The position numbers were made by a program, and so were the translations under genes. The notes under the pieces were generated by a model. That model was not told the DNA's origin and searched no databases. It was given only the letters and a program-made list of their open reading frames with translations. 64,000 nt of DNA from an uncultured Myxococcales bacterium (GTDB lineage Bacteria; Myxococcota_A; UBA9042): positions 1 through 64,000 of the forward strand of contig CAIMLR010000008.1 in NCBI GenBank assembly GCA_903842345.1, in the 5' to 3' direction. Of this stretch, positions 48,412-62,021 are shown in pieces; within the stretch, counting starts at the first letter, position 1, and every line of letters begins with the position of its first letter.

Positions 48412-50955
48412 CTACCCCTTGACAACCACGCTGACCATGCGGCCCACGACGGGAATCACCTTGAGCACTTCCTTGCCCTCGGTCCACTTCATCACCGCCG
48501 GATCCGCCAGCGCCATCCGCGCGAGTTCGTCCGCCGGCGTATCCTTCTTCACCTGCAGCTTGCCGCGCAGCTTGCCGTTGACCTGCACCGGGATCTCTAC
48601 GGTGTCGTCCGCGCACAGCGCTTCATCAAACGTCGGCCACGGCGCCAGGCCGACGCTCGGCGCGTGCCCCAGTTTGGCCCACAGCTCTTCAGCCAAGTGC
48701 GGCGCGTAGGGCGCGAGCACGAGCACGAACGCCTCCGCAGTCTCACGCGGCAGCGCGGGCAGCGCGGCGAGCTCGTTCAAGGCGATCATCATCGCTGAAA
48801 TCGCGGTGTTGAAGCGAAGGATGTGGCTGTCCTCCGTCACTTTCTTCACCAACCGATGCTGCACGCGCAGGATCGCCGCATCCGGCGCATCGTCGATGTA
48901 CGGCTTCTCAAACAGGTTCCACACGCGCTGCAGGAACCGCTTGCTGCCGACGATATCGCGCGTCGACCACGGCTTCACCTGCTCCAGCGGTCCCATGAAC
49001 ATCTCGTACAGCCGGAACGTGTCCGCGCCATGTTCCTTCAGCACGTCGTCCGGATTGATCACGTTGCCACGCGATTTCGACATCTTTTCGCCGTCTTCAC
49101 CGAGGATCATGCCCTGATTGATCAAGCGCTGGAACGGCTCCGCGGTCGGCACCACACCCAAATCGTAGAGCACCTTGTGCCAGAACCGCGCGTACAGCAG
49201 GTGCAGCACCGCATGCTCCGCGCCACCGACGTACAGGTCCACGGGCAGCCAGTATTTTAGCGCTTCCGGGCTCGCAAGCGCGTCCGGATTGTGCGGATCA
49301 ATGTAGCGCAGGTAGTACCAGCACGAACCCGCCCACTGCGGCATCGTATTCGTCTCCCGGGCGTACCATTTGCCGTCCTGCTGGAAGAACCGCCAGTCGT
49401 GGCATTTGGCCAGCGGCGGCTCCGCGTTGCCCGTCGGGAGAAAATCATCCGTCGGCGGCAGCGTCAGCGGCAATTCACTCTCCGGCACGGCGTGCGAGGT
49501 CGTGTAATCGATTTGCCAGCTGCCTTGCTCGACAAGGTCCGCGACGTTGCTCGCGCTCAGCCCGACTTCGCGCATCTTGCCGCCATCGACGGCGGAGATG
49601 ACCGGGTAGAAGACCGGAATCGGCTCGCCCCAGTAGCGCTGTCGGCTGAACACCCAGTCGCGCAGCTTGTAGTTGACCTTGCGCGCGCCGATGCCTTCCG
49701 CGACGAGCCAATCCGTCACCTGTTTCTTCACATCCAGCGTAGCAAGGCCATCAAAACGACCGGAATTAACCGCAACGCCGTGTTCAGTCAGCGCCTCCTG
49801 CGGGTGCTCGCGCCAGCGCGTGCCGTCTTTGCTCACGACTTGGATGATAGGTAGGCCAAATTGATGGGCAAACGCGAAATCGCGCTCGTCGTGCGCGGGC
49901 ACGGCCATGATCGCGCCCGTGCCGTAGCCGCCGAGCACGTAGTCGGCGATCCAAACCGGCACGTCCTTGCCGGTCAGTGGATTCGTCGCGTACGCCCCGG
50001 TGAAAACGCCGCTCTTCTCTTTCACTTCCGCCTGGCGGTCGCGCTCGGACTTGTGGCGCGCCGCTTCCACGTACGCCTCAACCGCCACTTTCTGCGCGGG
50101 CGTCGTCAGCTTGGCGACCAGCGGGTGCTCCGGCGCAATCACCATGTAGGTCGCGCCAAACAGCGTATCCGGCCGGGTTGTGAAAACGCGCAGCGTGCCG
50201 GCATCGCCGACGACCGCAAAGTCCACTTCTGCGCCTTCCGACCGGCCGATCCAATTGCGCTGCATCGCCTTGATGCCTTCTGGCCAATCCAGCGTCTCCA
50301 CCGAGTTCAGCAGGTCATCGCCGTACGCGGTGATTTTCAGCATCCACTGCCGCATCGGCACGCGCACCACGGGATGGGCGCCGCGCTCGCTCTTGCCGTC
50401 GATCACTTCTTCATTGGACAGCACGGTGCCGAGCGCCGCGCACCAGTTCACCGGGATCTCCGCCTGATAGGCGAGGCCCTTCTTGTACAACTGCAGGAAG
50501 ATCCACTGCGTCCATTTGTAGTACGTCGGATCGGTCGTATCGACTTCGCGATCCCAATCGTAGGAGAAGCCCAGCGACTGGATCTGCCGCCGGAACGTGT
50601 TGATGTTGACCTGCGTCGTTTTTGCCGGATGCGTGCCAGTCTGGATGGCGTACTGCTCAGCCGGCAGGCCAAAAGCGTCCCAGCCCATCGGGTGCAGCAC
50701 GTTGTAGCCGTTCATGCGCAGGAAGCGGCTGTAGATGTCCGTCGCCGTGTAGCCTTCCGGGTGGCCAACGTGCAGGCCCGCGCCCGACGGGTACGGGAAC
50801 ATGTCCAGCACAAACGCCTTCTTCTTGGCGGGATCGGTCGACGTCGCGAACGTCTTGTTGGCGAGCCAGTACGCCTGCCAACGGGCCTCGATGCCGGTGA
50901 AGTCATAGCGGGGAGGCAGGATTTCAGTGTCGCGCGGCTGATCGGTCATGGTCAT
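48412..50955 (-). CDS. leuS: Leucyl-tRNA synthetase
   Basis: The ATG at 50955 gives 847 residues, close to the family norm; the track ORF to 51657 adds unrelated sequence. The class I synthetase HIGH motif is HVGH in [13 protein letters not shown] (residues 62-65), and KMSKS is present exactly at 624-628 ([11 protein letters not shown]). [14 protein letters not shown] and the editing-domain block [13 protein letters not shown] are typical of LeuRS. It attaches leucine to tRNA-Leu and edits mischarged amino acids. The ribosome binding site is weak (GGGAG ten bases upstream). The gene is divergent from the small lipoprotein at 51257, with 301 bases between, partly described at 51166-51227. Confidence 0.95.
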   Translation of the reverse strand: MTMTDQPRDTEILPPRYDFTGIEARWQAYWLANKTFATSTDPAKKKAFVLDMFPYPSGAGLHVGHPEGYTATDIYSRFLRMNGYNVLHPMGWDAFGLPAEQYAIQTGTHPAKTTQVNINTFRRQIQSLGFSYDWDREVDTTDPTYYKWTQWIFLQLYKKGLAYQAEIPVNWCAALGTVLSNEEVIDGKSERGAHPVVRVPMRQWMLKITAYGDDLLNSVETLDWPEGIKAMQRNWIGRSEGAEVDFAVVGDAGTLRVFTTRPDTLFGATYMVIAPEHPLVAKLTTPAQKVAVEAYVEAARHKSERDRQAEVKEKSGVFTGAYATNPLTGKDVPVWIADYVLGGYGTGAIMAVPAHDERDFAFAHQFGLPIIQVVSKDGTRWREHPQEALTEHGVAVNSGRFDGLATLDVKKQVTDWLVAEGIGARKVNYKLRDWVFSRQRYWGEPIPVFYPVISAVDGGKMREVGLSASNVADLVEQGSWQIDYTTSHAVPESELPLTLPPTDDFLPTGNAEPPLAKCHDWRFFQQDGKWYARETNTMPQWAGSCWYYLRYIDPHNPDALASPEALKYWLPVDLYVGGAEHAVLHLLYARFWHKVLYDLGVVPTAEPFQRLINQGMILGEDGEKMSKSRGNVINPDDVLKEHGADTFRLYEMFMGPLEQVKPWSTRDIVGSKRFLQRVWNLFEKPYIDDAPDAAILRVQHRLVKKVTEDSHILRFNTAISAMMIALNELAALPALPRETAEAFVLVLAPYAPHLAEELWAKLGHAPSVGLAPWPTFDEALCADDTVEIPVQVNGKLRGKLQVKKDTPADELARMALADPAVMKWTEGKEVLKVIPVVGRMVSVVVKG

Positions 50956-51165
50956 GGTCTGGAGCTCCCAAGCAAGGGCTCGTCTTTTGCCGTGGATGGG
51001 CGCGGAAGGCAAGGGGCGTTGCCTGCTTGATCGGGCGACCAAACATTCATCTACTAGCCAAACGTATAGTTTTGCGATCGCTGCCGACACCTGACGGCGC
51101 ACGCTGTTCAGGTCCCAGCACGTCGCGAAATGCCATCGCCGCAGTCCGCATTTTGGCCCTATCCC

Positions 51166-51227
51166 GCGCCGCATTTTCAGAGTAACCTCCCGTCTATCCT
51201 CGTTTTCTTGCGTCACAAATGCGGCGC
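51166..51227. promoter_or_regulatory. Perfect 11-base inverted repeat with a 40-base spacer upstream of a lipoprotein gene
   Basis: GCGCCGCATTT (51166-51176) and AAATGCGGCGC (51217-51227) are exact inverted copies. A further GCATTTT occurs at 51148, a direct repeat of the left arm end. The right arm ends 29 bases before the ATG at 51257. It may be an operator pair that loops or an mRNA hairpin controlling translation; TATCCT in the spacer could be a -10 element. The rest of the 50956-51256 gap holds nothing else I can support. Confidence 0.5.
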
Positions 51228-51256
51228 CAGCCAACGCCAAATTCCCTTGGTGCACG

Positions 51257-52015
51257 ATGAAGAACTCTGCTTTCCAGTGTGTGTTGACCCGTTGGGTCCT
51301 GCCAACCTTGCTCGCCACCCAGGTCGTCGGCTGTGCGGCCGCCGCCGCTGCAGCGTCCGGGGCTGACACGACCGCCGCCAGCGATTCGGGCGCCACGGAT
51401 TCCGATGCAACTGCCGGCGGGACCGATGCCGCCACTTCAGACGTCGCGACCGGTGGCGAGAACACGGCGACTGCGACGTACGCGGACGGCCACACGGCTA
51501 CGTTCACGGGCGGCGCTTTGGGCTGGGGCGGTCTTGGCCACGACAGCACGGGCGCCAACGCGGCATTCATGGGCGTCCTGTTGACCGAAGGCGCTGCCTC
51601 CGGCCAGGGCGCGGCGACGCTCAAGGCGGGCGGCCACATGCTGCTCCTCACCTTCATCCGCAGCTCCTATCCCGCCGCGGCGACGCCTCTGTTGCCCGGC
51701 ATCTACAACTTCGTCCTTGGGCCTGACGGCACGGGTGCGCAGGAGTACGCCCGCGCCGATTTCATCGACTCCAACTGGCAAGCCGCTTCGCCGGGCGTCT
51801 CTGCCATGTGCAAATACGACGCGACGGTCACCAACAGCGGCACGTACCTCGGCACGCTCACCCTGACGGAAGTGACCAGCACGCACGTCAGCGGTTCGTT
51901 TGACACGGTGGCGAAAAACAAGAGCTCGGAGTCCGCGCACATCAGCGGCAGCTTCAGCGCGGATATCGATCCGAAGCTCGGCACCGACGGCCCGAACATC
52001 AAGTGCATGCAGTAG
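51257..52015 (+). CDS. Small lipoprotein with an Asp/Ala/Thr linker
   Basis: A 252-residue lipoprotein (lipobox VVGC, Cys26) followed by a run of seven Ala residues and a Thr/Asp/Ala linker to about residue 70. The remainder is a single beta-rich domain ([52 protein letters not shown]) without catalytic motifs. Strand patterns resemble small lipoproteins that display a calycin-like or immunoglobulin-like domain, but I do not recognise a family. No strong ribosome binding site precedes the ATG. It is followed by metH with its own promoter. Confidence 0.72.
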   Translation: MKNSAFQCVLTRWVLPTLLATQVVGCAAAAAAASGADTTAASDSGATDSDATAGGTDAATSDVATGGENTATATYADGHTATFTGGALGWGGLGHDSTGANAAFMGVLLTEGAASGQGAATLKAGGHMLLLTFIRSSYPAAATPLLPGIYNFVLGPDGTGAQEYARADFIDSNWQAASPGVSAMCKYDATVTNSGTYLGTLTLTEVTSTHVSGSFDTVAKNKSSESAHISGSFSADIDPKLGTDGPNIKCMQ

Positions 52016-52136
52016 CCAGGCGCAGGATCGCCGCATCGTACGTGGGCTGGCTTTCCTCGCGCTCGCCGCCGGCGCGCATCCGTGACCCGCGTCTGGCGGA
52101 CAATCGCGCGTCGCCGCTGCAATTCTCAATCCCCCG

Positions 52137-52165
52137 TTCGCACCCCGCGGCAATTCGCTTATACT
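52137..52165 (+). promoter_or_regulatory. Candidate promoter for metH
   Basis: TTCGCA (4/6) and TATACT (5/6) are separated by exactly 17 bases, and TATACT is preceded by GCT, which may be part of an extended -10. It lies 40-68 bases upstream of the ATG. I see no cobalamin riboswitch or other leader structure in the 189-base gap. Confidence 0.42.
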
Positions 52166-52204
52166 GCGCGCCCCACGGCCGTCCTGGCCTGCCCGTGAGC
52201 TGCC

Positions 52205-55870
<3,666 letters not shown>

Positions 55871-55895
55871 CCGGTGGCGTGACGCCGCGGCGCAT

Positions 55896-56555
55896 CTAGC
55901 CTTGAAGCCCCTGTTGCACCGCAGCCGGTCCGCCATCGGCGAAGAACCGCTGCACTTGCTCGGCTTGCGTGACCAGGTAGCCCCGCATCGTGAGGTTCAC
56001 AAACCAAGCGGGAAGGCGCCCGCCCTGGTTCTCGCGGTCGAGGTAGATCAACTCGCTCGTTCGCCCGCCCTCGTTCGTCGTGCATAGCGCCGCGCCCCAC
56101 CAGTCAATGCGCGCAAAGCCGGGTGCGGGCGGCAGGCGGTCGATGGAGCGAAAACTCGCCAGCTTGACGCCAGGCGCCAGATCCCGGGTGATTTCAATGC
56201 TGCACAAATCGCGTTTCGCGATTCCCGGAATGCCTGGATCGAAGTGCTGGTAGAGGATGCGCGCCGTGGGGCTGAGCTGCTCGACCACATGGCCGCCGGC
56301 GAATTCGCGGGTCCATTGTTTATGGTGGTCGAGGACTTGCGTCACGAAACCGGCAAAAACGACGTCAGCCGGCGCGCCAACAAGCGGCAGCCGCCAGCGA
56401 AACAAATGGTTGGGATCGTCGGGCATCGAGCGGCGCCCAAGCTGCAAATCCGCGCGCGTGACCATCGGCCGAAAGCCGGGCGCATCGTGCAGAAGCGCCA
56501 GATCCTGCGCGAGCCAAGCATCCTGGCGTTCTTGCCATGTGTTGAAAGATTCCAT
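55896..56555 (-). CDS. START-like lipid-binding protein
   Basis: The ATG at 56555 with AGGA upstream gives 219 residues; the longer track start at 56612 lacks a ribosome binding site. No signal peptide or membrane segment is seen. The order of blocks, FRWRLPLVGAPADVVFAGFV, ILYQHFDPGIPGIAKRDLCS, GVKLASFRSIDRLP and SELIYLDRENQGGRLPAWFV, follows the START/SRPBCC fold, where helix-grip domains bind lipids or aromatic ligands. The ligand cannot be predicted. It is convergent with metH and divergent from tpm. Confidence 0.78.
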   Translation of the reverse strand: MESFNTWQERQDAWLAQDLALLHDAPGFRPMVTRADLQLGRRSMPDDPNHLFRWRLPLVGAPADVVFAGFVTQVLDHHKQWTREFAGGHVVEQLSPTARILYQHFDPGIPGIAKRDLCSIEITRDLAPGVKLASFRSIDRLPPAPGFARIDWWGAALCTTNEGGRTSELIYLDRENQGGRLPAWFVNLTMRGYLVTQAEQVQRFFADGGPAAVQQGLQG

Positions 56556-56701
56556 CGAATTTCCTGGTGGATCGCGGTTGGGGAACACCTGACGCTGGCG
56601 CGGCGCGGTCATGACGCCAGTCGCAGCAGTCTCGCGAATTCACGGGATGCGTCAATCAAAAGTCCAAACGATGCGAAATGACCGCCCGCTGCCGCGCCCG
56701 C

Positions 56702-56731
56702 TTTCCAGTCCGGCCGATGCCACGCTATCAT
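56702..56731 (+). promoter_or_regulatory. Candidate promoter for tpm
   Basis: TTTCCA (4/6) and TATCAT (5/6) are separated by 18 bases, ending 50 bases upstream of the ATG at 56782. The match is by eye only. Confidence 0.35.
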
Positions 56732-56781
56732 CGCCGCGCGAACGCCGCCGCGGCCATCCTTCGCAACCTGGAGAAACCGCA

Positions 56782-57426
56782 ATGCAGTCCGAATTTTGGC
56801 ACGAACGCTGGCAATTGCAGCAGATTGCCTTCCATCAAGCTGAAGTGCATCCGTTGCTGGCCAAGCTGTGGCCGCGGCTGAATCCGCAGGCTGGCGATGG
56901 CGTATTTGTGCCCATGTGCGGAAAAACGCTCGATATGCGGTGGCTGCAGGAGCAGGGGCAGCGCGTCGTTGGCGTGGAATTGAGCCCGCTGGCGGTCGAT
57001 GCCTTCTTTGCTGAAGCCGGCGTGACGCCGGTGCGTACGCCCCACGGCGCGCTGGAATCCGTGCAGGCCGGCGACGTAACGGTCTATTGCGGCGATTTCT
57101 TCGCCCTGAAACCGGAGGACGTCGCGGGTTGCCAGCTGATTTACGACCGCGGTTCGCTCATCGCGCTCCCGCCGCAGATGCGCCGCGACTATGTGATCCA
57201 TCTGCGCAAGCTGTTTCCCGGCGGCGCGCGCATCCTGCTCGTGACGTTCGACTACCCGCCCGCGGAGATGCAGGGGCCGCCGTTTGCGGTCACCGACGCT
57301 GAAGTGCGGGAGTTTTACGCGTCCGTGGAGCTGCTTGTGAGTGAAGACGTGTTCGCTGCCAACCCGCAGATGGGCCAGCGCGGCCTGACGCGTTTGCAGG
57401 AAAATGCCTACCTGATCGCGTTCTAG
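56782..57426 (+). CDS. tpm: Thiopurine S-methyltransferase-like protein
   Basis: The ATG at 56782 with GGAG nine bases upstream gives 214 residues, the standard length. The N-terminus MQSEFWHERWQLQQIAFHQ and VFVPMCGKTLDMRWLQEQG are the hallmarks of bacterial TPMTs, and VVGVELSPLAVDAFF is the SAM-binding strand. IYDRGSLIALPPQMRRDYV follows. Bacterial members methylate thiols and can volatilise selenium or tellurium species; the physiological substrate is uncertain. Its stop lies two bases from the stop of the convergent lipoprotein gene, so there is no room for a separate terminator between them. Confidence 0.92.
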   Translation: MQSEFWHERWQLQQIAFHQAEVHPLLAKLWPRLNPQAGDGVFVPMCGKTLDMRWLQEQGQRVVGVELSPLAVDAFFAEAGVTPVRTPHGALESVQAGDVTVYCGDFFALKPEDVAGCQLIYDRGSLIALPPQMRRDYVIHLRKLFPGGARILLVTFDYPPAEMQGPPFAVTDAEVREFYASVELLVSEDVFAANPQMGQRGLTRLQENAYLIAF

Positions 57427-57428
57427 CG

Positions 57429-58427
57429 TCAGGGTATCAGCTTGCCCGTCTCGGTCAGCACCTTGAGGATGCGTGGGTCACTGCGGAGATCGGTGCCGCT
57501 GGTCGGCGCGGGGTACGCGGGATCGATGGTGAAGCCAGCGGGGCTCAAGTTCTCCATCACAATCGTCGGACCGGGGAAGGTCTGGGAGGAAATGAGCGAG
57601 TAGAACGTGCCCAGGTAAATGCGCGCGCCGTCTGCTTCCACAACGAACGGGACGCCCTGCGTGCCCACATTGCCGACCTTGTTGCGCAGCGCCGCTGTCG
57701 TCGCGAGCTGGTCCCAGAACACCTGGTGTTTGGCTCCCGCATACCACGCGATGCTGCTGAGGCGAATCACCGGCTCGGTCGCCAGCCCAAGGCTTGCCAA
57801 AGGCATCGTCGCGGCCGTCTGCGCCGTCACTTTGGGATCGCTGAGCAGCTTGAACGTGAGGCGATCCTGCGCGCCCAAGCTCGCGACCGGAAAGCCGCTG
57901 ACGTACAGGCGCACGCCGTCCAGCGCGGAGCCTGGCGCGTGCACTTCCGCGCAGACGCTCACATGCGAGGGATCGACGTAGTTCGCCGGGCGATCGAGAC
58001 GGACTGTGCCGCTCAGGATGGCAGAGACTATCGTGCCGTCACTGGCGATGCTGACTGCCAGTCCGGTCGGCGGATTCGCCAAATCGAGGTCGCCAGCGGG
58101 CGGATTGCCGCCCATCCCACGGATGAGCACATCCACGCGCGCGCCGATTGCATCCGCGACGTGAAACCGCGCGACAACGCCCATGCAGCAGTCCAACACA
58201 AGCTCGGAACTGCTGACTGCGGCGGGCGAGACAACCGTGGCTCCACGCTGCGCCTTGGCGGCGGAACCTTGGCAAAAGGCCGCCAGTCCTTGGTCGGTAT
58301 CAGCGGTTGCATCGATGGCTGAATCGGTTGCGTCATCGATTGCTGAAGCTTGCGTCGAGCTGCCGCATCCTGACGCGAGGAGCCCGGCTGTGATGAGCCA
58401 TGCGATTGAACTTGAACCCGTCGACAT
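57429..58427 (-). CDS. Lipoprotein of unknown function
   Basis: A 332-residue lipoprotein with a strong GGAGGG six bases upstream of the ATG and lipobox ASGC (Cys21). A short Asp/Ala linker (to about residue 45) leads to a beta-rich mature domain (ARFHVADAIGARVDVLIRG, GLAVSIASDGTIVSAILSGT). A vicinal Cys pair in LVLDCCMGVVARF is unusual and might bind metal or form a disulfide with Cys52 or the later Cys. I recognise no family. The closely spaced gene at 58492-60108 lies 64 bases upstream on the same strand, so the two may be co-transcribed. Confidence 0.78.
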   Translation of the reverse strand: MSTGSSSIAWLITAGLLASGCGSSTQASAIDDATDSAIDATADTDQGLAAFCQGSAAKAQRGATVVSPAAVSSSELVLDCCMGVVARFHVADAIGARVDVLIRGMGGNPPAGDLDLANPPTGLAVSIASDGTIVSAILSGTVRLDRPANYVDPSHVSVCAEVHAPGSALDGVRLYVSGFPVASLGAQDRLTFKLLSDPKVTAQTAATMPLASLGLATEPVIRLSSIAWYAGAKHQVFWDQLATTAALRNKVGNVGTQGVPFVVEADGARIYLGTFYSLISSQTFPGPTIVMENLSPAGFTIDPAYPAPTSGTDLRSDPRILKVLTETGKLIP

Positions 58428-58491
58428 GTCGCCCTCCGGGAGGCGTCATGCGCCGCCTTGTGAGTCAGAGTAGGCGGTTTGCGGTGGCGCG

Positions 58492-60108
58492 CTACTTCGC
58501 CATAAACGCCGAACTCACCGCACCCGCACAGAACTGCGTCGGCTCGCCGTTCTCAAACCAGGTCGACATCAGCCGCACCACCGGGTCGGGGATGTAGTAC
58601 GTCGCCCACGTGGCCTTGTCCGCCGGCATGCATTCGCCCATCCACGGGTCCCACTTGGTCGGATCGCAGCCGGACGCATCGGTAATCGTGTCGTTGGGAC
58701 CGACAAGGTTGGCAAAGACCTGGACCATGCCGCCGAGATCCTTGCCCGCGGGCAGCTTGGCGAGCAGCGCCACGACCTGATCCAGCGTCTGGGGCAGGGG
58801 CTGCACGATGAGCGGTTCCAGCACCACCGCGTGCAGCCACGCGCCACCTGCCGGCACCTGCCACTGCCATGTTCCGGCGACGCGCTTGTCCTCGATGCGC
58901 GCCTCATACAGAACCTGCGCGTCCGGCCATTTGCCATCGGCGGCCTTGCCCAGCGGCGCGCTGTACAGCTTCAACCGGCCACCGGCCGCGCGGCTCACGC
59001 TGATGTGAATCGTGTAGGTCTGGCCTGCGATCAGGTCAGCGCCCATCGTGTGCATCACGCCGTCCGTGCCTTCCGCGGCGAGCTCGACCTGCGCGCCAAA
59101 CGGCGAGCGCGAGACGAATGTTTCCCGGGCCGAGATGCCGCCAAGAATGCCCGCCGGACCGATGGCCTGGCCATGCACGCCGTCGAATTCCGGCTTGCGC
59201 GCCTGGTGCACATACGTGGTCGGCAGCCCGGCAGGCAGCAGCATATGGCGATCGCCGCCGCCCACAGGCGCGAGGTGGCGGCCGTCGGACAGGTGGTATT
59301 GCCAGAAGATCATCGCCTGCGCGTTGGAGCCGCCGCCGCCGCCGCGGATCGCCGCCTGGCGGATGAACGGGCCTTCCGCGCCGATGCCCTTGGCGCGGCT
59401 GTCGACGTCGGCCTCCGTCGTCGGGCCGTAAAATGCCGACCAGGGGCCGTTCCAGACCTCAATCGCGTCAAATCCTTTGACGTCCCAAACCCAGGCGTTG
59501 TCCTGCGTTGGGTGATTGGGGGAGAACAGCGCGCCATCGGCGTGCGCCTCATCAATCGCGTTCTGGATGCGGGTGTTGGCCGGCTCGCCGTTCACCGGGT
59601 CAGCGGTGATGTGCTTCTTCAAGCCCCAGATGCCCGCGTGGCCGGTGCCGCCAAACTCTTCGCCGGGGATGACGATGAGGTGATCGTGCTTGAAGTTCGG
59701 GTCATGAAGCGCCGCGTCCGTGCGGTGGTCGGTGACAGCGACGAAGTCCAGGCCATTGCCCGCGGTGCCGGGATTGACGTTGGTGTAGACCGGATCGCGC
59801 CACGCGTCGGCGATGACGAGCGCTTCAGCCAGGTCGTCGCCGCCCTGCTTCTTGGCGTCCTCGCTGTAGTTGGTGTGAAAGTGCAGGTCGCCGCGGTACC
59901 AGCCGTTGGACGCGATGGCAAAGTTGGCGTCGCCGGTCGCGGTGGCCAGGACCGGCAAGCCCGTGGTGTCCGTGCTGCCGGTGTCAGCGGCGGCGTCCTG
60001 GGTCACGTCCTCACTGGCAACGTCATCGGTCCCCGCGGTCGTGGTTTTGCTGGAACAGGCCGCGAGGAATCCGCAGACGGCGAGGGTGCGGCGGGCGCGA
60101 AAGAGCAT
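58492..60108 (-). CDS. Lipoprotein with a PHP/CehA-McbA-like metallohydrolase domain
   Basis: The ATG at 60108 with GGAG six bases upstream gives 538 residues and lipobox LAAC (Cys18), then an Asp/Thr linker to about residue 58. The mature domain resembles the CehA/McbA branch of the PHP superfamily: GDLHFHTNYSED (His76, His78) for the first metal pair, FVAVTDHRTDAAL, IPGEEFGGTGHAGIWG and FSPNHPTQDNAW with further His ligands, and a late GGGDRHML. These enzymes usually hydrolyse ester, phosphoester or carbamate bonds with two or three metal ions. A C-terminal beta domain of about 180 residues may be a carbohydrate-binding module. The substrate is unknown; export suggests an extracellular polymer or toxin. 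Confidence 0.8.
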   Translation of the reverse strand: MLFRARRTLAVCGFLAACSSKTTTAGTDDVASEDVTQDAAADTGSTDTTGLPVLATATGDANFAIASNGWYRGDLHFHTNYSEDAKKQGGDDLAEALVIADAWRDPVYTNVNPGTAGNGLDFVAVTDHRTDAALHDPNFKHDHLIVIPGEEFGGTGHAGIWGLKKHITADPVNGEPANTRIQNAIDEAHADGALFSPNHPTQDNAWVWDVKGFDAIEVWNGPWSAFYGPTTEADVDSRAKGIGAEGPFIRQAAIRGGGGGSNAQAMIFWQYHLSDGRHLAPVGGGDRHMLLPAGLPTTYVHQARKPEFDGVHGQAIGPAGILGGISARETFVSRSPFGAQVELAAEGTDGVMHTMGADLIAGQTYTIHISVSRAAGGRLKLYSAPLGKAADGKWPDAQVLYEARIEDKRVAGTWQWQVPAGGAWLHAVVLEPLIVQPLPQTLDQVVALLAKLPAGKDLGGMVQVFANLVGPNDTITDASGCDPTKWDPWMGECMPADKATWATYYIPDPVVRLMSTWFENGEPTQFCAGAVSSAFMAK

Positions 60109-60295
60109 GGTGAACTCCGGTGGATGCCGACGTCGGGCGCGACGATCGGAGGCACGGAGTATGCCAAACGCGGTCATGGGTTGCCAGTGCCGTCATGCCT
60201 GCCTTGACGCGTGCCCGCCCGCGTCCCAGACTTTGCCGCGCGATCGCGTCACGCCTGCCGCGATTGCGCCACGTCACCGACCCCAGGGGCCCCTC

Positions 60296-60541
60296 ATGAC
60301 TGACATCACTTGCGCCACTGCGATCCAGGACATGCTGACGCTCTATCCCGACTGTGAGATGCGCGTTCCTGACGTCTGGCGCGAACTGGATGAGAAGTGG
60401 AGCCAGGCGCTTGTGCTGGAGACGCTGGAGGCGCTGGTTCAGGGTCGGGTCGTCGTGCGGCTGAATCACGAAGGGACGGCGTGGTATTCGATTGCGATGG
60501 ATCGGGTGGATGCTTCGCATTGGCAAGACGGTCCGGGCTGA
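60296..60541 (+). CDS. Small protein of unknown function, winged-helix-like
   Basis: The ATG at 60296 with AGGGG seven bases upstream gives 81 residues; the 211-residue track ORF is mostly shadow. The sequence is compact and helical, then beta (AIQDMLTLYPDCEMRVPDVW, LVLETLEALVQGRVVVRL), like a small winged-helix DNA- or protein-binding unit of the kind seen in regulatory and toxin-antitoxin-related proteins. There are no catalytic residues and no partner gene beside it. It is divergent from the PHP lipoprotein gene with 187 bases between. Confidence 0.55.
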   Translation: MTDITCATAIQDMLTLYPDCEMRVPDVWRELDEKWSQALVLETLEALVQGRVVVRLNHEGTAWYSIAMDRVDASHWQDGPG

Positions 60542-60785
60542 CGGTAGCCTCTGCCAATGGCGCGGACAATTCGGCGTTGCCACTGCGTGATTTCCCCGCG
60601 CCGTCGACAGACTGAACGACTTTATTGACGCCGACCACCTCCCGCGCGACGCTCGGCCGGTAGTCTTGAAGCGGCGCGGGCCGCTGCCAACTGGACAATG
60701 ACTCGGCGGATGGCGTGCCTTGTGACGCGCTCATTCCAAGGTGAACGCGACGCAGCACCCCGTGCCGCCGCCGCAATGGACGACG

Positions 60786-62021
60786 ATGCCACTTCACGTT
60801 CCTTCCCTCCTGGCCTTTGGCTCGGTGCAGTTGCTGCTCCTTCTCGCGGTGTCGCTGCCGGTTTGGCGCACCAGCGGCTTTGGCAGGAGCGGCTTCATCG
60901 CGTCGATCGGCGTCCTGTTGGCGTTCGGCGCGCTGCCGCTCATGGCGCTGCGCAGCGTGCTCCCCGACTTCGTCACCTTCGCGCTCGCCAATAGCATGAT
61001 GCTGATCGGCATGCAGCTTGTGTACCAGATTGGCTATTCGCTCTTTGGCTTGGCTGACCTGCCGCGTTGGGATCGCACGTTGGCGTTCGCCGCTGTCGTC
61101 ACGGTGTGTGTCATGACGCTGCTGAATCCGGATCCGGGCGCGGTCTGGTTTGCCAAGCTGCGTGTGCTCGTGTGCGCCGTGCCGATGGGCCTGACCGCCG
61201 CGTGCTGGCTGGTGCGCTTGCGCCGGTCCGCGCCGCGGCCGTGGACGTTGGGCACGCGCTATCTCGTCGTGGCCGGTGGCATCGCCGCGACGATTCACGG
61301 GTTGCGCGCCATCGCGTTCACGTTCAGCACCAACGGTCCGATCGATCCGCTGAAGTCGCCGATCGCCATCATCGCGATCCTCGGTCTGTTGTCGTCGTCG
61401 CTGCTGACGGCGTTCGGATTCATCCTGCATATGGAGTCAACGGCGCGCGATCGCCTGCGCCGGGCCAATGACGAGCTGAGCAAGGTCGCGTTCACGGACA
61501 CGCTGACCGGGCTCGGCAATCGCCGCCAGCTGGAAGTGGCCGCGCTGCAGGAGTTGCCGCGCGCGCTGGATCACGGATGGCCGGTGACGCTCATGTTGCT
61601 GGACGTCGACCATTTCAAGCGCGTCAACGACCGCTGGGGCCACGGCGCGGGCGATGTGGTGCTGCGCGAGGTGGCGTCAGCGTGCCGCGTGGGCCTGCGC
61701 AATCACGACGTGCTCGTGCGGTGGGGCGGCGAGGAGTTTGCGCTCATGCTGCCGCAATGCACGCTCGAGAACGCGGAGAAAGTCGCGCGGCGCATCCTGC
61801 AAGGGCTGCGCGCGACGGCGATTCCAGCGATTGATGGCACGAATGTGACGGTCAGCATCGGCATCGCGACGGTCAACGTGGCGGCGCTGGACCTGACCGC
61901 CGCGCTGATTCAGGCCGACGCCGCGCTCTACCGGGCCAAGCAAGGCGGCCGGGATCGCTATGAAATTGCCGATGGCCAGACGCGCGGCGCGCGGTTGTCC
62001 GTGCTCGCACACATCGCCTAG
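60786..62021 (+). CDS. Diguanylate cyclase with an N-terminal membrane sensor domain
   Basis: The ATG at 60786 gives 411 residues (GTG at 60741 would add 15 and is a real alternative). Residues 1-215 carry about seven transmembrane helices, a membrane sensor domain whose signal is unknown, followed by a short coiled coil. Residues about 245-400 are a GGDEF domain: [30 protein letters not shown], and the active-site loop RWGGEEF (GGEEF at 314-318). Asp and Glu positions are intact, so it should make cyclic di-GMP. RNHD at 305-308, five residues before GGEEF, is an intact I-site, so product inhibition is expected. Cyclic di-GMP often controls surface adhesins, which fits the many surface lipoproteins here. 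Confidence 0.9.
   Translation: MPLHVPSLLAFGSVQLLLLLAVSLPVWRTSGFGRSGFIASIGVLLAFGALPLMALRSVLPDFVTFALANSMMLIGMQLVYQIGYSLFGLADLPRWDRTLAFAAVVTVCVMTLLNPDPGAVWFAKLRVLVCAVPMGLTAACWLVRLRRSAPRPWTLGTRYLVVAGGIAATIHGLRAIAFTFSTNGPIDPLKSPIAIIAILGLLSSSLLTAFGFILHMESTARDRLRRANDELSKVAFTDTLTGLGNRRQLEVAALQELPRALDHGWPVTLMLLDVDHFKRVNDRWGHGAGDVVLREVASACRVGLRNHDVLVRWGGEEFALMLPQCTLENAEKVARRILQGLRATAIPAIDGTNVTVSIGIATVNVAALDLTAALIQADAALYRAKQGGRDRYEIADGQTRGARLSVLAHIA

Noticed and set aside
52016-52204. Possible cobalamin riboswitch before metH
   Set aside because: No B12-box or matching helices are visible in the 189-base leader; only a sigma-70-like promoter fits.
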